Below the pieces are notes generated by a model. It saw nothing but the letters and a program-made list of their open reading frames with translations, had not been told where the DNA came from and made no database searches. A program made the translations under genes and the position numbers. Of a stretch of DNA of 64,000 nucleotides, positions 59,521 through 64,000 are shown piece by piece. Positions within the stretch are counted from its first letter, which is position 1. Every line of letters starts with the position of its first letter. The DNA is taken from assembly GCF_012985465.1 (NCBI RefSeq), contig NZ_JAAQWN010000006.1, forward strand, positions 372,001 through 436,000. The letters are read 5' to 3'. The DNA comes from Pseudomonas sp. WS 5079. GTDB taxonomy: Bacteria > Pseudomonadota > Gammaproteobacteria > Pseudomonadales > Pseudomonadaceae.

Positions 59521-61833
59521 CTATTTGCGCAGCAGGCGCAGACCATTGAACACCACCAGCAGGCTCACGCCCATGTCGGCGAACACCGCCATCCACATAG
59601 TGGCCATGCCCATGAAGGTGACCGCCAGGAAGATCGCCTTGATCACCAGCGCCAGGGCGATGTTCTGCTTGAGGATACTCGACGTTTGTCGCGACAAGCG
59701 TATGAATGCCGGAATCTTGCGCAAATCGTCGTCCATCAGCGCAACGTCGGCGGTCTCGATGGCCGTGTCGGTGCCCGCTGCAGCCATGGCAAAGCCAATC
59801 TCGGCGCGGGCCAGGGCCGGGGCGTCGTTGATGCCGTCGCCGACCATGCCGACCCGGTGGTTTTTCCCGTACAGGTCCTCGATAGCCTTGAGCTTGTCGG
59901 TGGGCAGCAGGTCGCCCTGGGCCTGGTCGATGCCCACCTGGGCGGCAATTGCCTGGGCGGTGTGGGTGTTGTCGCCGGTGAGCATCAGGGTCTTGATGCC
60001 CAGCTCGTGCAACTGCTGGATGGCTTCGCGGCTGCTGTCCTTGACCGTATCGGCCACGGCGAACAGCGCCAGTGGGCCAGATGTGTCGAGCAGCAGCACC
60101 ACCGACTTGCCTTGTTTTTCCAGGGCGAAAAGTTTTTCTTCAAGGGCCGGCGAGCACAGGCCCAGTTCTTCCACCAGGCGATGGTTGCCCAGGTGATAGA
60201 CCTGGCCATTGATCTCGCCGCGCACCCCGCGCCCGGCCAGGGCTTCGAAGTTATCCACAGCCTGTAGCGGGAGTTTTTTATCCACAGCGGCATTGGCGAT
60301 CGCCAGCGACACCGGGTGGTCGGAACGCGCGGCCAGGCTGGCGGCCAAGGCCGGCGCGCGGTCCTCCAAGTTGGGGAACAACGCCAGGTAGTCGGTCTGC
60401 ACCGGCTTGCCGTGGGTGATGGTGCCAGTCTTGTCCAGGGCCAGGTAGTCCAGCTTGTAGCCGGCCTCCAGGTACACGCCGCCCTTGATCAGGATGCCTT
60501 TGCGCGCAGCGGCAGCCAGGCCGCTGACGATGGTCACCGGGGTGGAAATCACCAGCGCACAAGGGCACGCGACCACCAACAGCACCAGGGCGCGGTAGAT
60601 CCAGTCAAACCACACCGCGCCCATGAACAGCGGCGGGATCACCGCCACGCCGAGGGCAAACAGGAACACCGCCGGGGTGTAGATTTTCGAGAAGCTGTCG
60701 ACAAAGCGCTGGGTCGGCGCCCGCGAGCCCTGGGCCTGTTCCACTGCATGGATGATGCGCGCCAGCGTCGAGTTGTTGGCGGCAGCGGTCACCCGGTATT
60801 CCAGGGAACCGGCCTGGTTGATGGTGCCGGCGAAGACTTTATCGCCCACGGTCTTCTCGATCGGCAGGCTCTCGCCGGTGATCGGCGCCTGGTCGATGGT
60901 GGACTGGCCGGCAGTGACTTCGCCGTCCAGACCAATGCGCTCGCCGGGACGTACCCGCACAACAGCGCCCAGTTCAATGGTCTTGACCTCTTGTTCGACC
61001 CAGCTTCCGTCAGCCTGGCGCACCGTGGCCCGCTCCGGGGTCATCTGCATCAAGCCACTGATGGCATTGCGCGCACGGTCCAGGGACTTGGCCTCGATCA
61101 ACTCGGCCACGGTAAACAGGAACATCACCATCGCCGCTTCCGGCCACTGGCCGATCAGGATCGCACCGGTCACGGCGATGCTCATCAGCGCGTTGATGTT
61201 CAGGTTGAGGTTTTTCAGGGCAATCCAGCCCTTTTTGTAGGTGGTAAGGCCGCCACTGAGGATCGACACCAGCGCCACCAGCGCCACCACCCAGGTCGGG
61301 GCCGCGTCAGTGAAATGGATCACCTCTGCTGCCAGGGCGCAAAAACCAGACAGGGCCAGCGGCCACCAGTGCTTCTTGGCCGGTGGTGCGGCGGCCGGCA
61401 CGCCCTCTTCGATCGGATCGGCCTGCATGCCCAGGGACTTGATGGCCTCGACGATCGGCGCGGTGCTCGGCAGGTCGTGGGTCACGCCGAGGATACGGTT
61501 GATCAGGTTGAATTCCAGTTGCTGCACACCGGCCATCTTGCCCAGTTTGTTCTGGATCAGCGTCTGCTCAGTGGGGCAGTCCATGGCCTCAATGCGGAAG
61601 GTACTCAGGCGCGCGTTGGCGCTGGTTGCTTGCGTCAACGTCACCAGCGACGGGGCTGCGGCGCCGGAACAGCAGGAGCCGCCACCGTGATCATGCTTTT
61701 TCACAGGCGCAAGCTTTTGCGCGTGATCATGATGGCTATGATCATGGCCGTGGTCGTGATGGCTGTGATCATGGTCGTGATCATGATCGTGGCTGTGGTC
61801 GTGCTTGTGCGGGGTGCGCAGGGAATCGCTCAT
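59521..61833 (-). CDS. cadA: Cd/Zn/Pb-exporting P1B-type ATPase CadA
   Basis: 770 residues. The N-terminus is extremely His/Asp-rich (about 10-48, HDH repeats) and followed by SCCSG; an HMA domain has a single MDCPTEQ cysteine site (Cys86). The transport motif is VVACPCALVIS, the phosphorylation site DKTGTITHGKP and the hinge GDGINDAPALA. It pumps divalent Cd, Zn or Pb out of the cytoplasm. Its promoter (61864-61895) is of the long-spacer MerR-controlled type. The start MSDSLRTPHK at 61833 was chosen; an in-frame start upstream would run through cadR's promoter. Confidence 0.93.
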   Translation of the reverse strand: MSDSLRTPHKHDHSHDHDHDHDHSHHDHGHDHSHHDHAQKLAPVKKHDHGGGSCCSGAAAPSLVTLTQATSANARLSTFRIEAMDCPTEQTLIQNKLGKMAGVQQLEFNLINRILGVTHDLPSTAPIVEAIKSLGMQADPIEEGVPAAAPPAKKHWWPLALSGFCALAAEVIHFTDAAPTWVVALVALVSILSGGLTTYKKGWIALKNLNLNINALMSIAVTGAILIGQWPEAAMVMFLFTVAELIEAKSLDRARNAISGLMQMTPERATVRQADGSWVEQEVKTIELGAVVRVRPGERIGLDGEVTAGQSTIDQAPITGESLPIEKTVGDKVFAGTINQAGSLEYRVTAAANNSTLARIIHAVEQAQGSRAPTQRFVDSFSKIYTPAVFLFALGVAVIPPLFMGAVWFDWIYRALVLLVVACPCALVISTPVTIVSGLAAAARKGILIKGGVYLEAGYKLDYLALDKTGTITHGKPVQTDYLALFPNLEDRAPALAASLAARSDHPVSLAIANAAVDKKLPLQAVDNFEALAGRGVRGEINGQVYHLGNHRLVEELGLCSPALEEKLFALEKQGKSVVLLLDTSGPLALFAVADTVKDSSREAIQQLHELGIKTLMLTGDNTHTAQAIAAQVGIDQAQGDLLPTDKLKAIEDLYGKNHRVGMVGDGINDAPALARAEIGFAMAAAGTDTAIETADVALMDDDLRKIPAFIRLSRQTSSILKQNIALALVIKAIFLAVTFMGMATMWMAVFADMGVSLLVVFNGLRLLRK

Positions 61834-61863
61834 TGTGTCGCGTCCATGAAGGTGCCTGTTGCC

Positions 61864-61895
61864 AAGTAAAGACCCTGTAGCCACTATAGGGTCAA
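61864..61895 (-). promoter_or_regulatory. CadR-type operator and long-spacer promoter of cadA
   Basis: On the minus strand -35 TTGACC (61895-61890) is followed by a 20-base spacer and TTACTT (61869-61864). The spacer contains a dyad GACCCT / AGGGTC (61871-61893). Long spacers that a MerR protein must untwist are typical of metal-efflux promoters. Confidence 0.8.
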
Positions 61896-61918
61896 GCACC
61901 CTTTTGGAGATTGCTGCG

Positions 61919-62368
61919 ATGAAGATCGGCGAACTGGCAAAACTGACCGACTGCCCGGTGGAAACCATCCGTTATTACGAGAAAGAAGGCCTGCTGCCAC
62001 CACCGGCGCGCAGTGAGGGCAACTACCGGCTGTACACCCAGGCGCACACCGAGCGCCTGACCTTTATCCGCAACTGCCGCAGCCTGGACATGACCCTGGA
62101 GGAAATCCGCAGCCTGCTCGGCCTGCGTGACAGCCCCCAGGACCAGTGCGAGAGCGTGAATGCACTGATCGACGAGCATATCCATCACGTCAAGGCGCGG
62201 ATTGACGGGTTGCTGGCCTTGCAGACACAACTACTCGACCTGCGCCAGCGCTGTGGCGAAGGGCCGGAGATCGACCAGTGTGGGATTTTGCAGCGGCTGG
62301 AGGTCAGTGGGAGTGTGGCGGCCAGTGAGGCGGAGCACTCACATGTGGGTCGTAGTCACGGCCATTAG
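61919..62368 (+). CDS. cadR: MerR-family metal-responsive regulator CadR
   Basis: 149 residues. N-terminal MerR helix-turn-helix (MKIGELAKLTDCPVETIRYY). Metal residues are Cys77, Cys112 and Cys121, and the C-terminus ends in a His-rich tail (HSHVGRSHGH) like that of P. putida CadR. The loop between the last two cysteines has eight residues; in P. putida CadR I recall six (Cys112, Cys119). Divergent from cadA with the operator between them. The start at 61919 has a GGAG site. Confidence 0.92.
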   Translation: MKIGELAKLTDCPVETIRYYEKEGLLPPPARSEGNYRLYTQAHTERLTFIRNCRSLDMTLEEIRSLLGLRDSPQDQCESVNALIDEHIHHVKARIDGLLALQTQLLDLRQRCGEGPEIDQCGILQRLEVSGSVAASEAEHSHVGRSHGH

Positions 62369-62390
62369 ATAATGGGGTAACTGAGCTGAC

Positions 62391-62465
62391 GCCATCGCAG
62401 GCAAGCCAGCTCCCACATGTGCCTGAGTACTCGGTCACATGTAGGAGCTGGCTTGCCTGCGATGC
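62391..62465. repeat. REP pair in reversed arrangement, GAGCTGGCTTGCCTGCGATG type
   Basis: CATCGCAGGCAAGCCAGCTCCCACATGT and complementary copy face inward. Located between convergent cadR and thyA. Confidence 0.85.
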
Positions 62466-62482
62466 AGACGATGCGGTCTCGA

Positions 62483-63454
62483 CTAGACCGCCATCGGCGC
62501 CGTCATCGGCGCATGGTGCTCATAGCCTTCCAGCGAGAAGTCGCCAGGCTCGATCAGCTCCAGCCACTCCGGCTGGTACACGCCGGTCCTGGCAAACTCC
62601 GGCACGCGCTCGCTGATCACCAACTTCGGCGCGGCGAATGGCTCGCGCTTGAGCTGTTCGTTGAGCATGTCCAGGTGGTTCTCGTAGACGTGCGCATCAC
62701 CGATGAAATAGGTGAACCAGCGCGGCGTGTAGCCGGTCAGGCGCCCGATCAGGCTCAGCAGCGCGGCGCCTTCGGTGAGGTTGAACGGCGTGCCCAGGCC
62801 CAGGTCGTTGGAACGGATGTAGAGGGTCAGGGAGATTTCCTTGGTCTCGACATTCGGGTGGAACTGGTACAGCAGGTGGCACGGCGGCAAGGCCATTTCA
62901 TCGAGCTGGGCGCAGTTCCAGCCGTGGAACAGGATGCGCCGGCTGCCCGGGTCCTTGATGATGGTGTCGACACACTGGCGGATCTGGTCGATGGCCTTGT
63001 ACAGCACCACGTAGGCCTGGCCGTCTTCCTCGCCTTCGGCGATCTGGCGATAGCCCTGGGCCAGGGTCTGCTCGATAGCGGCCTGGTTGCTTAGCGGGAT
63101 CTGCTTGTACGCCGGCCATTTGCGCCATTGCACGCCGTAGATCTCGCCCAGGTCGTCCTCGCCCTGGCGGAACGGGTTGGCCAGCCACTGCGCGTTTTCG
63201 TTGGCGTTCTGGTCCCAGACCTTGCAGCCCAGGGCGCGGAATTCGGCGGCGTTATTCACCCCACGCAAAAAGCCGCACATCTCGCCAATCGCCGATTTGA
63301 AGGCCATTTTGCGGGTGGTGATGGCCGGGAAGCCTTCCTGCAGGTCAAAGCGCAACATCGCACCGGGGAAGCTGATGGTGTTCACGCCAGTGCGGTTGGC
63401 CTGCTTGGTGCCGTTGTTGATGACGTGGGAAACCAGCTCGAGATATTGCTTCAT
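62483..63454 (-). CDS. thyA: Thymidylate synthase
   Basis: 323 residues. Methylates dUMP with methylene-tetrahydrofolate. The active-site Cys192 lies in LPPCHLLYQFH; RSNDLGLGTPFNL and the substrate site RRILFHGWNCAQL are intact. E. coli ThyA has 264 residues with Cys146, so about 46 extra residues lie before the active site. They cluster around residues 85-155 (between VWDQNAN and LYKAIDQIRQ), a region that also lengthens the enzyme in other organisms. The 5' neighbour is lgt, on the same strand 51 bases upstream. Confidence 0.95.
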   Translation of the reverse strand: MKQYLELVSHVINNGTKQANRTGVNTISFPGAMLRFDLQEGFPAITTRKMAFKSAIGEMCGFLRGVNNAAEFRALGCKVWDQNANENAQWLANPFRQGEDDLGEIYGVQWRKWPAYKQIPLSNQAAIEQTLAQGYRQIAEGEEDGQAYVVLYKAIDQIRQCVDTIIKDPGSRRILFHGWNCAQLDEMALPPCHLLYQFHPNVETKEISLTLYIRSNDLGLGTPFNLTEGAALLSLIGRLTGYTPRWFTYFIGDAHVYENHLDMLNEQLKREPFAAPKLVISERVPEFARTGVYQPEWLELIEPGDFSLEGYEHHAPMTAPMAV

Positions 63455-63505
63455 GACATTACCTGTATCGGTGAAGCCGACGCCCTCGGGCCTCGGCGTT
63501 CGAAT

Positions 63506-64000
63506 TTATAGCGCAGTGGTCTTGATCGCCTGTGGGCGGTTGTAAGCCCACCAGAGCAGGCCCAGGCCAACAAGAATCATCGGAATGCTCAGTACCTGAC
63601 CCATGGTCAGCCAGCCGAACGCCAGGTAGCCCAACTGCGCATCCGGCACCCGCACGAACTCGACGATGAAACGGAAAATCCCGTAGAACAGGGCGAACAT
63701 CCCCGAAACCGCCATGGTCGGCCGCGGTTTGCGCGAGTAGATATAGAGGATCAGGAACAGCGCCACGCCTTCCAGGGCGAACTGGTACAACTGCGACGGA
63801 TGGCGCGCCAACTGCGCCGGGTCGCTGAACGGCGGGAACACCATGGCCCACGGCACATCGGTCGGCTTGCCCCACAGCTCGGCGTTGATGAAGTTACCGA
63901 TACGCCCGGCCCCCAGGCCGATCGGCACCATCGGCGCGACAAAATCCATCAGTTGGAAGAACGACTTACCGTTGCGCCGGCCAAACCACCAGGCCGCGAG
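63506..64000 (-). CDS. lgt: Prolipoprotein diacylglyceryl transferase, C-terminal part (cut by window edge)
   Basis: 165 residues before the right edge; the N-terminal third lies outside. The Lgt signature GAGRIGNFINAELWG is present, as are the PSQLYQFALEG segment and the later helices. The enzyme attaches diacylglycerol to the lipobox cysteine of lipoproteins in the inner membrane. Order lgt-thyA-folA region is common in Pseudomonas. The frame is open to position 64000. Confidence 0.93.
   Translation of the reverse strand, partial: LAAWWFGRRNGKSFFQLMDFVAPMVPIGLGAGRIGNFINAELWGKPTDVPWAMVFPPFSDPAQLARHPSQLYQFALEGVALFLILYIYSRKPRPTMAVSGMFALFYGIFRFIVEFVRVPDAQLGYLAFGWLTMGQVLSIPMILVGLGLLWWAYNRPQAIKTTAL

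Noticed and set aside
3166..62465. CRISPR array
   Set aside because: The repeats are REP palindromes scattered singly or in pairs at many sites, not regularly spaced direct repeats with unique spacers.

Overview
The window is a contiguous piece of a Pseudomonas chromosome, most likely from the P. fluorescens group. Protein content, a high-GC codon bias and the gene order all point there. The order pilGHIJ-chpA / gshB / tonB3 / algH / ruvX / pyrRBC' / pilT / yggS-proC-yggT / metXW / rdgB-hemW / trmB / thiGS / mtgA / rpoH / ftsXEY / M16 pair / rsmD / lao genes / coaD / fdx1 / mutM / ilvD / folA / thyA / lgt follows, as far as I can recall it, the PA0413 to PA0341 segment of P. aeruginosa. Species placement is inference; no rRNA or tRNA gene is present. 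No IS element, prophage, CRISPR array or integron was found.

Layout. 1-6701 (minus strand): twitching chemosensory cluster pilG, pilH, pilI, pilJ and the N-terminal part of chpA, which runs off the left edge; pilK is missing. 6940-12863 (plus): gshB, tonB3-like, algH, ruvX, then pyrR-pyrB-pyrC', where pyrC' is a catalytically dead dihydroorotase. 13007-15431: a TM2 protein, an NlpC/P60 peptidase and pilT without pilU. 15489-22147 (plus): yggS, proC, yggT, metX, metW, a DUF4426 protein, rdgB, hemW and a DUF3392 protein. 22286-24523 (minus): trmB, thiG, thiS, DUF423. 24598-25320: mtgA. 25491-29568 (minus): rpoH, and the overlapping ftsY-ftsE-ftsX operon. 29910-33362 (plus): two M16 peptidase-family proteins (one active-type, one inactive-type) and rsmD. 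33421-40840: a YheT-type hydrolase, a sulfurtransferase, the laoR / laoC-laoB-laoA long-chain alcohol/aldehyde oxidation locus, coaD and ferredoxin. 40963-51059: mutM, HDOD protein, rlmI, MFS transporter, ilvD, a phosphorylcholine phosphatase, an L-cystine transporter and folA. 51129-53868: a DUF2868 membrane protein translationally coupled to a DUF3482 GTPase. 53865-59504 (minus): a PhnZ-like HD oxygenase, an aminoethylphosphonate-type ABC transporter and its LysR regulator. 59521-62368: a cadA-type P1B ATPase divergent from cadR. 62483-64000 (minus): thyA and the C-terminal part of lgt.

Most genes are core housekeeping or conserved metabolic functions. Spaces between transcription units are heavily occupied by REP/REPIN palindromes (16 loci in 64 kb). 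The most interesting parts are the orphan phosphonate-oxygenase locus, the uncharacterised DUF2868/DUF3482 membrane GTPase pair, the reduced type IV pilus gene set, the CadR variant with a longer metal loop, and the near-identical REPIN copies. Only one stretch above 300 bases lacks a gene (29569-29909).
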